Positions 8,565 to 17,681 are shown, counted from the first letter of the stretch. The stretch is 64,000 bases of DNA from Rhodobacter calidifons (GCF_011174775.1 NZ_JAANHS010000005.1:124001-188000), one strand, 5' to 3'. The notes: a model not told the origin generated them from the sequence alone. Numbers and translations: made by a program.

Positions 8565-9473
8565 GTGGACTGGGACGATCTGCGCCTGTTCCTGGCCGTG
8601 GCGCGGACCGAAAGCCTGTCGGCGGCCGGGCGGCGGCTGAAGATCGACCCCGCCACGGTGGGCAGGCGGATCGCGCGGCTGGAAGAGGCGATGCGCGCGC
8701 GGCTTTTCACCAAGTCGCCGCAGGGCTATGCCCTGACCGAGGAAGGCGCGCGGCTGATCCCGCATGCCGAAGCGGCCGAACGCGCGGCCCTGGGCGCTGC
8801 GGAATGTCTGTCCGGCCCCGGCGGCCTGACCGGGCTGATCCGCCTCGGCGCGCCGGACGGCTGCGCGAACTACCTTCTGCCGCAGGTCCTGGCGCGCATC
8901 TGCGACGCGAACCCGGGGCTCGAGGTGCAGATCGTGGCGCTTCCCCGCGTCTTCAACCTGTCCAAGCGCGAGGCGGACATGGCCATCGCCGTCAGCCGAC
9001 CCGAGGCCGGGCGTCTGACCGTGCAGAAGCTGACCGACTACCAGCTGCATCTGGCGGCCAGCCGCGCCTATCTGGCCAGGGTCGCGCCGATCCGCGACGT
9101 GCCGGACCTGGCCGGGCACCGCATCGTCGGCTACATCCCCGACATGATCTTCGACAAGGAACTGGACTATCTGGCCGAAATCGGGATCGGGCCGGCCACG
9201 CTCACCTCGAACTCGGTCTCGGTGCAATTGAACTGGCTGCGGTCCGGGGCAGGGGTGGGGGTGGTCCACGATTTCGCGCTGCCCTCTGCCCCCGGCCTGA
9301 CCCGCATCCTGACCGACCGGATCAGCCTGACGCGCGCCTTCTGGCTGATCCGCCACGAAAGCGACGCGCGGCTTGACCGGCTGAACCGTTTTGCCGACCT
9401 GTTGACCCGCGAGACGCGGGCCGAGATGGCTCGGCTCGAGGCGGCGTTGCGGCTTGGCGAACGCCAGACTTGA
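8565..9473 (+). CDS. LysR family regulator, probable regulator of mmsA
   Basis: 302 residues. Winged helix-turn-helix at residues 1-60 (LFLAVARTESLSAAGRRL, then ATVGRRIARLEEAM), followed by a substrate-binding domain. GTG start at 8565, chosen because GGGAGGAG lies six bases upstream and the encoded MDWDDLRLFL is the usual LysR beginning; the longer reading frame upstream is antisense to mmsA. LysR genes usually control the divergent neighbour, here mmsA; the inducer is unknown. Confidence 0.88.
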   Translation: MDWDDLRLFLAVARTESLSAAGRRLKIDPATVGRRIARLEEAMRARLFTKSPQGYALTEEGARLIPHAEAAERAALGAAECLSGPGGLTGLIRLGAPDGCANYLLPQVLARICDANPGLEVQIVALPRVFNLSKREADMAIAVSRPEAGRLTVQKLTDYQLHLAASRAYLARVAPIRDVPDLAGHRIVGYIPDMIFDKELDYLAEIGIGPATLTSNSVSVQLNWLRSGAGVGVVHDFALPSAPGLTRILTDRISLTRAFWLIRHESDARLDRLNRFADLLTRETRAEMARLEAALRLGERQT

Positions 9474-9529
9474 CAGAACACCCTTTCCGGACAGACCCTT
9501 GACCTCCGGTCAGAGGGAGGGGCCGTCCC

Positions 9530-9964
9530 ATGCTCGTTCAGCAAATCCTCGCATCCAAGGGCGATCTCAAGGTGGTCACGGTGGCACCAGGCACCACGGT
9601 CCAGGAGGTCGCAGGGATCCTGTCGGCCAGGCGGATCGGGGCGGTGGTCGTCTCGGCCGACGGCAAGCATGCCCTTGGCATCGTCTCTGAACGCGACATC
9701 GTGCGCGAACTGGGCAAGCGTGGCGGGGCTTGCCTGACCGATCCGGTGGAATCGCTGATGACGACGAAGATCGTGTCCTGCACCCGCATCGAAGGGACCG
9801 ATGCGGTGCTGGGTCGGATGACCGACGGCCGCTTCCGCCACATGCCGGTGATCGAGGACGGCGCGATGGTTGGCCTGATCTCCATCGGCGACGTGGTAAA
9901 GGCCCGGCTGATGGAACTGGCGGCGGAGAAGGAAGCGCTGGAAGGCATGATCAAGGGCTTCTGA
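9530..9964 (+). CDS. CBS domain pair protein
   Basis: 144 residues made of two CBS motifs: residues 1-60 (TTVQEVAGILSARRIGAVVV, GIVSERDIVREL) and 70-130 (RFRHMPVIEDGAMVGLISIG, DVVKARL). Such stand-alone pairs bind adenosine nucleotides and act as energy-sensing regulatory subunits; the partner is unknown. The ATG at 9530 is preceded by GGGAGGGG. Common as a single gene in Alphaproteobacteria. Confidence 0.9.
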   Translation: MLVQQILASKGDLKVVTVAPGTTVQEVAGILSARRIGAVVVSADGKHALGIVSERDIVRELGKRGGACLTDPVESLMTTKIVSCTRIEGTDAVLGRMTDGRFRHMPVIEDGAMVGLISIGDVVKARLMELAAEKEALEGMIKGF

Positions 9965-10036
9965 CGTCGGGAAACCGCTTGCGTCGGCGCGCGCAATATT
10001 GTTGCGTGCGCTGGTCATTGGGCCGCGGGGGGAGCC

Positions 10037-10537
10037 ATGCGCATCGGTCTGTATCCTGGGACCTTCGATCCCATCACGCTTGGCCATATCGACATCATCC
10101 AGCGGGCGATGGCCCTGGTGGACCGGCTGGTGATCGGCGTCGCGATCAACCGCGACAAGGGTCCGATGTTCGGCCTTGAGGAACGGGTCGCGATGGTCGA
10201 GGCGGAATGTGCCGCGATCCAGGCCAGGACCGGGGGCGAGATCGTCGTCCACCCGTTCGAGAACCTGCTCATCGACTGCGCCCGCGATGTCGGCGCCGGG
10301 ATCATCATTCGAGGGCTGCGGGCCGTGGCGGATTTCGAATACGAATTCCAGATGGTCGGCATGAACCGCGCGCTGGACGCCAGTATCGAGACGGTCTTCA
10401 TGATGGCCGACGCGCGGCGGCAGGCGATCGCCTCGAAACTGGTCAAGGAAATCGCGCGGCTGGGCGGGGATGTCTCCAGTTTTGTCACACCCCCGGTGCA
10501 GAAGGCGCTGCGGTCCCGGCTGTCGGCGTCGGAATGA
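10037..10537 (+). CDS. coaD: phosphopantetheine adenylyltransferase
   Basis: 166 residues, normal for CoaD, which adenylates 4'-phosphopantetheine in the fourth step of coenzyme A synthesis. Visible: the nucleotidyltransferase signature YPGTFDPITLGHIDII near residue 7 (T/HxGH), and IIRGLRAVADFEYEFQM near residue 90. The ATG follows a GGGGGGAG ribosome site. Nothing unusual. Confidence 0.97.
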   Translation: MRIGLYPGTFDPITLGHIDIIQRAMALVDRLVIGVAINRDKGPMFGLEERVAMVEAECAAIQARTGGEIVVHPFENLLIDCARDVGAGIIIRGLRAVADFEYEFQMVGMNRALDASIETVFMMADARRQAIASKLVKEIARLGGDVSSFVTPPVQKALRSRLSASE

Positions 10538-10615
10538 TCTTTCCAGCCTTGGGTTCCCCGATCATTCATGCCAGATGATGCGGAATGTCAGGTGCAAGGG
10601 CGCGGGAGGACGGTC

Positions 10616-11632
10616 GTGACGCCTGTCCGGGGGATCAGCCAGTGGGATCCAGGCCTGCTGCCGATCTGGCTGCGCTGGTCATCTGCGGTCCTGACCTTTG
10701 CCCTGGCCTTCTGGCTTCGCCACAGGCTTGACGGCGCGCTGCCACCCGGCTTTCCCTATCTGACCTTCTTCCCGGCGGTTCTTCTGGGCGCCCATTTCCT
10801 GGGCACGCCGCAGGGCATCGCCATCGCGGTCGCGGGCCTGTTTGCTGCCTGGTATGCCTTTGTCCAGCCGGTCAACAGCTTTGCGCTGACCTGGGCCAGC
10901 GTCGTTGCGCTGCTGTTATACGTCTTCATCGTCACCACGATCATCCTGCTGATCCACATCATGCAGCGGGCGATGCGCGCGCTGGAGGCCGAGCGTCAGG
11001 CCAATGCCGCCCTGGCCGAGCAGCGCCGGCTGATGTTCCACGAGCTTCAGCACCGCGTGTCGAACAATCTGGCGACGGTCTCGGGTTTGCTGAAGTTGCA
11101 GCGCCGCACGGTCAGTGACGAGGCCGCAGGTGTCGCCCTGGACGATTCGGTGCGCCGTATCGATCTGGTCGCCCGGATCATGCGCAACCTGCACGACCCC
11201 TCCGGTCAGACCGTGGACATGGCGCGCTTCCTGGCGGATACCGGGCGCGACATCCTGGAAAGCGCCGGCGCCGGAGAGCGTATCCAGTTGCAGGTGCAGG
11301 CCGACCCGCTGCTGGTCGGCCCGGACGTCTCGGTTCCGCTGGGGCTGATCGCGACCGAACTGGTGTCGAACACGCTGGAACACGGCTTTCCCGGCAACAG
11401 CGCGGGGCGGATCGATGTCACGCTGGGGACAATATCCGATGCGGGAAGGGCGCTGCTGCGGATCCGCGACAATGGCAAGGGCCTGCCCGAGGGCTTCGAC
11501 ATCGAGAAGGCGCGCAGCCTTGGCCTGTCGATTGCCCGCCAGTTTGCCAGACAGTTGGGCGGCACCCTTGTCATGGAGCGCCGTCCGGAAGGCGGAACCG
11601 AGGCCCGCCTGGAATTCAGCTACAGAGCCTGA
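10616..11632 (+). CDS. membrane histidine kinase, HisKA_2/HWE type with DUF4118-like sensor
   Basis: About 338 residues from a GTG at 10616, chosen because GGGAGGA lies five bases before it; the ATG at 10568 has no ribosome site. The N-terminus has about four membrane helices like the DUF4118 (KdpD-type) region. A coiled linker leads to HELQHRVSNNLATVSGLLKLQ-type phosphoacceptor sequence (His near residue 140), diagnostic of HisKA_2, followed by an ATPase domain (ELVSNTLEHGF, RDNGKGLPEGF). Kinases of this class often signal to the general stress response. No response regulator is adjacent, so it is an orphan here. Confidence 0.88.
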   Translation: MTPVRGISQWDPGLLPIWLRWSSAVLTFALAFWLRHRLDGALPPGFPYLTFFPAVLLGAHFLGTPQGIAIAVAGLFAAWYAFVQPVNSFALTWASVVALLLYVFIVTTIILLIHIMQRAMRALEAERQANAALAEQRRLMFHELQHRVSNNLATVSGLLKLQRRTVSDEAAGVALDDSVRRIDLVARIMRNLHDPSGQTVDMARFLADTGRDILESAGAGERIQLQVQADPLLVGPDVSVPLGLIATELVSNTLEHGFPGNSAGRIDVTLGTISDAGRALLRIRDNGKGLPEGFDIEKARSLGLSIARQFARQLGGTLVMERRPEGGTEARLEFSYRA

Positions 11633-11635
11633 CGG

Positions 11636-11806
11636 TCAGGCGGCCTTGCCGTAGACCGCCTCGCGCGCGATCCGGTCGGCGTCCGCCGGGAAGATCCCGA
11701 GGTCCAGCGCAATGTCGGCAGGCAGGTTTGCGATCTCGTCGCGGGTCTTGCGGTACAGCGCGTAATTGGTGGCTGCGGTCTTCAGCATTTCATAGACGGA
11801 AATCAT
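11636..11806 (-). CDS. DUF1127 (YjiS-like) small protein
   Basis: 56 residues: MISVYEMLKTAATNYALYRK, then TRDEIANLPADIALDLGIFP and a basic-acidic tail. The pattern R-x2-I-x-x-L-P-x5-D-x-G-I is that of DUF1127 peptides, which in Rhodobacter and Agrobacterium affect RNA turnover, phosphate and carbon metabolism. In-frame ATGs also exist at 11815 and 11812; 11806 is preferred because AAGG lies nine bases upstream. Its promoter (TTGTTT, 16 bases, TATCTT on the minus strand) overlaps the GTTAGCGCAAAC operator at 11876. Confidence 0.8.
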   Translation of the reverse strand: MISVYEMLKTAATNYALYRKTRDEIANLPADIALDLGIFPADADRIAREAVYGKAA

Positions 11807-11875
11807 CTTCATCATCCTTCCTCATCCGCGAGCGGTCTGCCTTTCCTGCTCGCATGATCGGAAGATAGGGGGCCC

Positions 11876-11887
11876 GTTAGCGCAAAC
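11876..11887. promoter_or_regulatory. GTTWGCGCWAAC operator in the DUF1127 promoter
   Basis: GTTAGCGCAAAC fits the palindrome GTTWGCGCWAAC exactly. On the minus strand it covers the end of the candidate -35 (TTGTTT) and the spacer before the -10 (TATCTT) of the DUF1127 gene, 70 bases from its start. The CG-centred even palindrome is typical of LacI-family regulators. Further copies lie near both gap genes and in an sRNA promoter at 23438. Confidence 0.6.
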
Positions 11888-11942
11888 AACGGATGATGCT
11901 GCGGTGCAGCTATGCAAAAATTGCATGGCTTCGGCATGAAAG

Positions 11943-11962
11943 AAGGCGCCCGAAGGCGCCTT
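11943..11962 (-). terminator. intrinsic terminator of gap (11984-12985)
   Basis: AAGGCGCC / GGCGCCTT with a four-base loop, which reads UUCG closed by C-G on the minus strand, followed by CTTTC. It begins 21 bases after the gap stop codon. The same hairpin (GGCGCC-CGAA-GGCGCC) recurs at 49419-49434. Confidence 0.75.
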
Positions 11963-11983
11963 TTCCACGGTATTTCAGAAGGT

Positions 11984-12985
11984 TCAGATCAGCTTGCCCA
12001 TTGCCACGGCCGTATCCGCCATGCGGTTGGAGAAGCCCCATTCGTTGTCATACCAGCTCAGGATCGACACAAAGGTCCCGTCCATCACCTTGGTCTGGTC
12101 CATGTGGAACACGCTGGAATGCGGATCGTGGTTGAAGTCGGACGAGACCAGCTTTTCATAGGTGTAGCCGAGGATCCCCTTCAGCGGGCCATCGGCGGCG
12201 GCCTTGATCGCCTCGTTCACTTCCTCGACCGTGGTCGCGCGCCTGGCGATGAACTTAAGGTCCACCACGCTGACGTTCGGGGTCGGCACCCGCATCGCGA
12301 AACCGTCCAGCTTGCCCTTCAGCTCGGGCAGGACCAGCCCCACCGCCTTTGCCGCCCCGGTCGAGGTCGGGATCATCGACAAGGCCGCCGCGCGGGCGCG
12401 GTAGAGGTCCTTGTGCATCGTGTCCAGCGTCGGCTGGTCGCCGGTGTAGCTGTGGATCGTGGTCATCATGCCCTTCTCGATCCCGATGGCGTTGTGCAGC
12501 ACATAGGCCACGGGCGACAGGCAGTTGGTGGTGCAGGAGGCGTTCGAGACCACGATGTCGTCCTTCGTCAGCGTGTGGTGGTTCACGCCATAGACGATGG
12601 TCTTGTCCGCGCCGTCGCCGGGGGCCGAGATCAGCACCCGCTTGGACCCGTTCTCCAGATGCGCCTGGCACTTCTCCTTCGAGGTGAAGATGCCGGTGCA
12701 TTCCATCACGATGTCGACATCGCCCCAGGGCAGGTCGGCAGGGTTCCGCAGCGCCGTGACCCGGATCGGGCCGCGGCCCACGTCGATCGTGTCCGCGCCC
12801 GTCGTCACCGTGGCCGGGAACTTCCCATGCACCGAGTCATAGCGCAGAAGGTGGGCATTGGTCTCGACGGGTCCCAGATCGTTGATCGCGATGACCTCGA
12901 TGTCGGTGCGGCCCGATTCGATGATGGAGCGCAGAATGTTGCGCCCGATGCGTCCAAATCCGTTGATGGCAACCTTGACGGCCAT
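11984..12985 (-). CDS. gap: glyceraldehyde-3-phosphate dehydrogenase, NAD-type
   Basis: 333 residues. Oxidative phosphorylation of glyceraldehyde-3-phosphate to 1,3-bisphosphoglycerate. Nucleotide fold [10 protein letters not shown] at 7-16; catalytic Cys in SNASCTTNC near 152. The coenzyme-specificity Asp is present (AIND, Asp36) and the positions equal to Leu187-Pro188 of Bacillus GAPDH are Thr-Met, so NAD is the likely coenzyme. Start at 12985 with GGAGGA ten bases upstream. Last gene of gap2 - 47-residue protein - gap, with its own operator at 13017-13028. Confidence 0.97.
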   Translation of the reverse strand: MAVKVAINGFGRIGRNILRSIIESGRTDIEVIAINDLGPVETNAHLLRYDSVHGKFPATVTTGADTIDVGRGPIRVTALRNPADLPWGDVDIVMECTGIFTSKEKCQAHLENGSKRVLISAPGDGADKTIVYGVNHHTLTKDDIVVSNASCTTNCLSPVAYVLHNAIGIEKGMMTTIHSYTGDQPTLDTMHKDLYRARAAALSMIPTSTGAAKAVGLVLPELKGKLDGFAMRVPTPNVSVVDLKFIARRATTVEEVNEAIKAAADGPLKGILGYTYEKLVSSDFNHDPHSSVFHMDQTKVMDGTFVSILSWYDNEWGFSNRMADTAVAMGKLI

Positions 12986-13016
12986 GTGTCTTCCTCCGAA
13001 GCAGGGACCCGTTCCC

Positions 13017-13028
13017 GATAGCGCTAAC
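13017..13028. promoter_or_regulatory. GTTWGCGCWAAC-type operator upstream of gap
   Basis: GATAGCGCTAAC differs from GTTWGCGCWAAC at one base and has a perfect TAGCGCTA core. It lies 31 bases before the gap start codon, in the 84-base gap after the 47-residue gene. This suggests gap also has a promoter of its own inside the operon, controlled by the same regulator as gap2. Confidence 0.6.
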
Positions 13029-13069
13029 AATGCCATATCGCCGGGAAATGCAACCGCAGTTTGACGGTG

Positions 13070-13213
13070 TCAGTTCCAGAAATCCACCCATTCCACGAGG
13101 TCGAGGAACTTCCGCGCCAGAAACATCAGCGCCGACCCGCCGTTCAGGGCGATATCGGCGATGATGCCGGCGAGGATCACAAGGCCCAGCCAGAGCGCGA
13201 TGGTATTGGTCAC
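13070..13213 (-). CDS. 47-residue membrane protein between the gap paralogues
   Basis: A short frame with GTG start: MTNTIALWLGLVILAGIIAD, then IALNGGSALMFLARKFLDLV and EWVDFWN. It has one transmembrane helix (about residues 4-22) and an amphipathic C-terminal helix ending in aromatic residues. AAGGGGG lies seven bases before the GTG, inside the arm of a hairpin (13218-13236), so initiation may be regulated. It begins 32 bases after the gap2 stop and precedes gap. I believe similar peptides accompany gap in other Rhodobacterales, but this is from memory. Function unknown; it might tether a glycolytic enzyme to the membrane. Confidence 0.7.
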   Translation of the reverse strand: MTNTIALWLGLVILAGIIADIALNGGSALMFLARKFLDLVEWVDFWN

Positions 13214-13217
13214 GGTC

Positions 13218-13236
13218 GGCCCCCTTCACGGGGGCC
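13218..13236 (-). promoter_or_regulatory. hairpin sequestering the ribosome site of the 47-residue gene
   Basis: GGCCCCC (13218-13224) and GGGGGCC (13230-13236) form a seven-base perfect stem with a five-base loop. The minus-strand transcript would hide the AAGGGGG ribosome site of the 47-residue gene. There is no U-run, so it is not a normal terminator. It might block translation or processing between gap2 and the downstream genes. Confidence 0.5.
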
Positions 13237-13245
13237 GACGCCCCC

Positions 13246-14247
13246 TTACTGCGCAAGCCGCCCCATGACCCCGGCCACATCGGCCATCCGGCAGGAGAAG
13301 CCCCATTCGTTGTCATACCACGCCAGCACGCGAACGGAACGGCCCGCAACCTTGGTCTGGTCAGGCGCGAAGATCGACGATTGCGGCGTGTGGTTGAAGT
13401 CGATGGACACCTTCGGTTCGGGGTCATAGGCCATGACCATGCCCATGTAGCCTGCGCAGGCTTCCCTTACGATTTCGTTGACGTCCGAGACCGTCACCGA
13501 CTTCTGCGCGATGAAGGTCAGGTCCACCGCGCTGACGTTCGGGGTCGGCACCCGGATCGCGCTGCCTTCCAGCCGCCCCGCCAGTTCCGGCAGCACCTCG
13601 CCGATCGCCTTGCCCGCCCCGGTCGAGGTCGGGATCATCGCCATCGCCGCCGACCGCGCGCGATAGAGGTCCTTGTGCCGCCGGTCCAGCGTCGGCTGGT
13701 CGCCGGTATAGCTGTGGATCGTGGTCATGATGCCCGATTCGATCCCGATGGCGTCGTTCAGCACCTTGGCCAGCGGCGCCAGGCAATTCGTCGTGCAGGA
13801 GGCGTTCGAGACGACCTTGTGCTCGGGCAGCAGGCTGCGGTGATTGACGCCGTAGACCACCGTCAGGTCGGCGCGTTTCGCGGGGGCCGAGACCAGCACC
13901 CGCCTGGCCCCGCGCGTCAGATGCACGGCGGCCTTGTCGCGGTCGTTGAACTTGCCGGTGCATTCCAGCACCACGTCCACACCCTGCCAGTCCAGTTCTT
14001 CCGGGTTGTAGCTGGACATCACCCGGATCGGCCCGCGCCCCAGGTCCAGGCCGTCCTCCGTCACCTTCACGACGCCCGGAAACCGGCCGTGCACGCTGTC
14101 ATAGCGCAGAAGATGGGCGTTGGTCTCTACCGGCCCTGTGGCGTTGATCGCCACCACCTGCACGTCATTGCGGTTCGATTCCGCGATATGCGCCAAGGTG
14201 CAGCGCCCGATGCGGCCAAAGCCGTTGATGCCGACAGTCACGGTCAT
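13246..14247 (-). CDS. glyceraldehyde-3-phosphate dehydrogenase paralogue, predicted NADP-accepting
   Basis: 333 residues, clearly a [28 protein letters not shown] with the catalytic Cys, and [10 protein letters not shown]. It differs from its neighbour at the coenzyme site: the discriminating Asp is Ala36 (AINATG) and the Leu187-Pro188 positions are Arg-Arg (LDRRHKD). Loss of the Asp with gain of positive charge is expected to favour NADP(H), so it may serve gluconeogenic or reductive flux. First gene of the gap cluster; two GTTWGCGCWAAC-type sites lie 85-115 bases upstream. Confidence 0.93.
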   Translation of the reverse strand: MTVTVGINGFGRIGRCTLAHIAESNRNDVQVVAINATGPVETNAHLLRYDSVHGRFPGVVKVTEDGLDLGRGPIRVMSSYNPEELDWQGVDVVLECTGKFNDRDKAAVHLTRGARRVLVSAPAKRADLTVVYGVNHRSLLPEHKVVSNASCTTNCLAPLAKVLNDAIGIESGIMTTIHSYTGDQPTLDRRHKDLYRARSAAMAMIPTSTGAGKAIGEVLPELAGRLEGSAIRVPTPNVSAVDLTFIAQKSVTVSDVNEIVREACAGYMGMVMAYDPEPKVSIDFNHTPQSSIFAPDQTKVAGRSVRVLAWYDNEWGFSCRMADVAGVMGRLAQ

Positions 14248-14331
14248 GAAGAAAATCCCCCTCTGGTGCCTTGCCCCGCCTTAGCCGCTCCATCCCGGCG
14301 CGCAAGGCAGAAAACGACACCTTTTCAGCAT

Positions 14332-14362
14332 GTTAGCGCAATCTTCGCCTGTTTGCGCTAAC
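14332..14362. promoter_or_regulatory. paired GTTWGCGCWAAC operators between the gap2 gene and the DUF808 gene
   Basis: GTTAGCGCAATC (14332-14343, one mismatch) and GTTTGCGCTAAC (14351-14362, exact) lie 19 bases apart, about two helical turns. Taken together they form a perfect ten-base inverted repeat GTTAGCGCAA / TTGCGCTAAC. The pair is 85-115 bases upstream of the gap paralogue and 70-100 bases upstream of the divergent DUF808 gene. A LacI-type regulator is the best guess for the binder. Confidence 0.65.
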
Positions 14363-14431
14363 CTGATGCAGCGCTTTGCCGACTCCGGCGTTTCCGGCTA
14401 CATCAGCGGTTGAACCGAACCGGGGCAGGGC

Positions 14432-15406
14432 ATGAGCGGACTTCTCGCACTTCTCGACGACGTGGCGGCCATCGCCAAGGTGGCGGCAGCCTCGATCGAC
14501 GACGTGGCCGCTGCGGCCGCCGAGGCCGGGACAAAGGCGGCGGGCGTGGTGATCGACGACGCCGCCGTCACGCCGAAATACGTCCACGGCTTTTCGGCCG
14601 ACCGCGAATTGCCGATCATCTGGCGCATCGCTCTGGGGTCGCTGCGCAACAAGCTGGTGATCCTGCTGCCGGGGCTTCTGGCGCTGGATGCCTTCCTGCC
14701 GCAGGCGATCACGCCGCTTCTGATGCTGGGGGGGGCCTATCTCTGCTTCGAAGGTGCCGAGAAGCTGGTCCATGCCTTTGCCCCCCATGCCGATCATGAG
14801 ATCGAGCAGGATTTCGACCCCAGGGACCCGACGCATCTGGAAGAGGAAAAGGTCGCCGGCGCGATCAAGACCGATTTCATCCTGTCGGCCGAGATCATGA
14901 CCATCGCGCTGGCCACCATCGAAAGCCCCAGCTTCTGGCTTCAGGCGGTGACGCTGGCGGTCGTCGGCACGCTGATCACCGTCGCGGTCTATGGTGCCGT
15001 GGCGCTGATCGTGAAGATGGACGACGTGGGCCTGCACATGGCCGCCACGGGCCGCACCTCGGGGGGCAGGGCGCTGGGGCGGGGGCTGGTCAAGGCGATG
15101 CCGAAGCTGATGGCCTTCCTGTCCACGGTCGGGACGGCGGCGATGCTGTGGGTCGGCGGGAACATCGTAATCCACGGGCTTGAGGTGACGCATCTCTGGG
15201 AATGGCCCTACCAGACGATCCACCATGCCGCCGAGGTGGTGGCCCATGCCGTTCCCGTGGCGCAGGGTTTCGTCGCATGGCTGGTGACGGCGGCGCTGGA
15301 CGGGGTGTTCGGGCTGATCCTGGGAGTGCTGCTGATCCCCGTGGCGACGCGCGCCATCGGGCCGCTCTGGGCCGCTGTCACCGGAAAGACGAAGGCCGCG
15401 CATTAG
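14432..15406 (+). CDS. DUF808 family membrane protein (YedI-like)
   Basis: 324 residues, matching the DUF808/YedI family of inner-membrane proteins. It starts with the family opening MSGLLALLDDVAAIAKVAAA, has an Ala-rich amphipathic stretch, and then about five hydrophobic helices (KLVILLPGLLALDAF, ITPLLMLGGAYLCFEG and others). The biochemical role of the family is unknown. It is divergent from the gap paralogue and shares the region with the paired palindromes. Convergent with tkt. Confidence 0.85.
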   Translation: MSGLLALLDDVAAIAKVAAASIDDVAAAAAEAGTKAAGVVIDDAAVTPKYVHGFSADRELPIIWRIALGSLRNKLVILLPGLLALDAFLPQAITPLLMLGGAYLCFEGAEKLVHAFAPHADHEIEQDFDPRDPTHLEEEKVAGAIKTDFILSAEIMTIALATIESPSFWLQAVTLAVVGTLITVAVYGAVALIVKMDDVGLHMAATGRTSGGRALGRGLVKAMPKLMAFLSTVGTAAMLWVGGNIVIHGLEVTHLWEWPYQTIHHAAEVVAHAVPVAQGFVAWLVTAALDGVFGLILGVLLIPVATRAIGPLWAAVTGKTKAAH

Positions 15407-15442
15407 GCGCGGCCGGCCTTGGCTTGTCGAAGGGACCGGAGG

Positions 15443-17458
15443 TCAGAGCAGGGCCTTGGCCTTTGCCACGGTCGCCTCGGCGGTGATCCCGAACTCGGCA
15501 TAAAGCCGCTCCATCGGGGCCGAGGCGCCGAAGGTGGACATGCCGACGAAATCCGCCTTCGCCTCGCGCCCGCGTTCGCCCAGAAGCCAGCGGTCCCAGC
15601 CCTGCCGGACGCCCGCCTCGATCGCCACGCGCACCGGGCCGGGGGGCAGGACCTTGCGGCGGTAAGCCTCGTCCTGCGCGGCGAACAGTTCCATCGACGG
15701 CATGGACACGACACGGGTGCCGATCCCCTCGGCCTCCAGCGCCTCGCGGGCCTTCAGCGCGATCTCCACCTCCGAACCCGTCGCCATCAGGATCACCTGA
15801 CGCTTGCCCGTGGCTTCGGCCAGCACATAGGCGCCCCTGGCGACCATGTTCTGGTTGGTATGGGTCTTGCGTACGGCGGGCAGGTTCTGGCGGGAAAGGG
15901 CCAGCACGGTGGGCCGGGTCTTTTCGGTCAGGGCGATTTCCCAGGCCTCCGCGACCTCCACCAGATCGGCGGGGCGGATGACCAGCGTGTTGGGCGTCGC
16001 CCGGCTGATCGCCAGATGTTCGACCGGCTGGTGGGTCGGGCCATCCTCGCCCAGACCGATCGAGTCATGCGTCATCACATAGACCACCGGCACGCCCATC
16101 AGCGCCGACAGCCGCATCGAGGGGCGGGCATAGTCGGTGAAGCACATGAAGGTCCCGCCATAGGGGCGGATGCCGCCATGCAGCGCCATGCCGTTCATCG
16201 CGGCGGCCATGCCGTGTTCACGGATGCCGAAATAGACGTAGCGACCCTTGCGATCCTCGGGGGTGAACACGCCCAGGTCCGCCGTCTTGGTGTTGTTCGA
16301 CCCGGTCAGGTCGGCCGAGCCGCCGATGGTTTCGGTCATCACCGGGTTCACCGCCGCCAGCACCTTTTCCGACGCCGCGCGGGTGGCAAGTTTCGGCAGG
16401 TCCGCCACCGCCTGCTTCTTCACCGCCCGGATGGCCGAGGCGAGCTTCGCGGGTGCCTCCAGCGCGAAGATGCGCCTGAACTCGGCCTGTTTCGCGGGCG
16501 AGAGCGCCGCCATCCGCGCCTCCCATTCGGCGCGGGCCTTTGCCCCACGGGCACCCAGCGATTCCCACCAGGCCTTGATCTCGGCCGGCACCTCGAACGG
16601 CCCGCCGGTCCAGCCATAGGCCTCTTTGGCGGCCTGCAATTGCGCCTTGTCGGTCAGCGCGCCGTGGCCCTTCGAGGTGTCCTGCGCCGCATGGCCAAGC
16701 GCGATATGCGTCTTGCAGGCCACCATCGCGGGCCGGGGGCTGGCCTTGGCCGCTGTCAGCGCCCGGTCGATGTCTGCCGGATCATGCCCGTCGCACTCGA
16801 ACACATCCCAACCAGAGGCCGCAAACCGCGCCTTCTGGTCGGTGATGTCGGCGATGCTGACCTTGCCGTCGATGGTGATGCCGTTGTTGTCCCACAGCAC
16901 GATCAGGCGGCTCAACTGCTGCTTGCCCGCCAGACCGATGGCTTCCTGAGACACCCCCTCCATCAGGCAGCCGTCGCCCGCGATGACCCAGGTGTAGTGG
17001 TCCTGCACCTTGGCCCCCCAGCGCGCGCGCAGGGATTCCTCGGCCATGGCAAAGCCCACGGCGTTGGAAATGCCCTGACCCAGCGGCCCCGTCGTCGTCT
17101 CCACCCCCGCGACATGGCCGTATTCCGGGTGGCCCGCGGTGATCGCGCCCCACTGGCGGAAATTCCTGATCTGGTCCAGCGTCATGTCCTCGTAGCCGGT
17201 CAGATAGAGAAGCGCATAGATCAGCATCGACCCATGGCCTGCCGACAGGATGAAGCGGTCGCGGTCCGGCCAGCGCGGCGCCTTGGGGTCGAACTTCAGG
17301 TGCTTCTCGAACAGGACCGTCGCCACATCGGCCATGCCCATCGGCATCCCCGAATGGCCCGAATTCGCCGCCGCCACCGCATCCAGCGTCAGAGTGCGGA
17401 TCGCGGTCGCGCGCATCCAGTGGTCGGGGTTCTTCTGGCGCAGGGTCTGGATGTCCAA
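15443..17458 (-). CDS. tkt: transketolase
   Basis: 671 residues, full length. Thiamine-diphosphate enzyme moving two-carbon ketol units in the pentose phosphate pathway. Motifs: [15 protein letters not shown] near the N-terminus, the GDG(x)n TPP motif [26 protein letters not shown], and the Pyr-domain [19 protein letters not shown]. The catalytic Glu lies in [14 protein letters not shown]. It is divergent from zauP; the 223-base spacer holds only a weak half match to the gap-type operator (near 17580-17591). Confidence 0.97.
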   Translation of the reverse strand: MDIQTLRQKNPDHWMRATAIRTLTLDAVAAANSGHSGMPMGMADVATVLFEKHLKFDPKAPRWPDRDRFILSAGHGSMLIYALLYLTGYEDMTLDQIRNFRQWGAITAGHPEYGHVAGVETTTGPLGQGISNAVGFAMAEESLRARWGAKVQDHYTWVIAGDGCLMEGVSQEAIGLAGKQQLSRLIVLWDNNGITIDGKVSIADITDQKARFAASGWDVFECDGHDPADIDRALTAAKASPRPAMVACKTHIALGHAAQDTSKGHGALTDKAQLQAAKEAYGWTGGPFEVPAEIKAWWESLGARGAKARAEWEARMAALSPAKQAEFRRIFALEAPAKLASAIRAVKKQAVADLPKLATRAASEKVLAAVNPVMTETIGGSADLTGSNNTKTADLGVFTPEDRKGRYVYFGIREHGMAAAMNGMALHGGIRPYGGTFMCFTDYARPSMRLSALMGVPVVYVMTHDSIGLGEDGPTHQPVEHLAISRATPNTLVIRPADLVEVAEAWEIALTEKTRPTVLALSRQNLPAVRKTHTNQNMVARGAYVLAEATGKRQVILMATGSEVEIALKAREALEAEGIGTRVVSMPSMELFAAQDEAYRRKVLPPGPVRVAIEAGVRQGWDRWLLGERGREAKADFVGMSTFGASAPMERLYAEFGITAEATVAKAKALL

Positions 17459-17681
17459 GGCGGCATTCCTTCGGGCTGAACAGGGCGGATGGCTTGGGCG
17501 TCGTCCTAACCAGCGCGGCCGGCAAGATCAAGCTTGGACCCCAAGGCCTTGGCAAGAAAGGCCGGTCGCCTTTCCCGGGTTTCGCGCTAAGATCGACGGA
17601 AGAATGGGGCGGGCGATTCGACTTGTCGTCGTCCGCCGGTGACCGGGTAGAGGGATGCTGCCCGGGGTCAGGGGGCAAGGG

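Noticed and set aside
15419-17479. 686-codon open frame antisense to tkt, and a 590-codon frame antisense to purL (20718-22490)
   Set aside because: Both show the same low-complexity Arg/His/Gly composition of shadow frames and cover intact housekeeping genes.
17578-17591. Possible gap-type operator upstream of tkt (TTTCGCGCTAAG)
   Set aside because: Three mismatches to GTTWGCGCWAAC and no symmetry in the left half; too weak to count.
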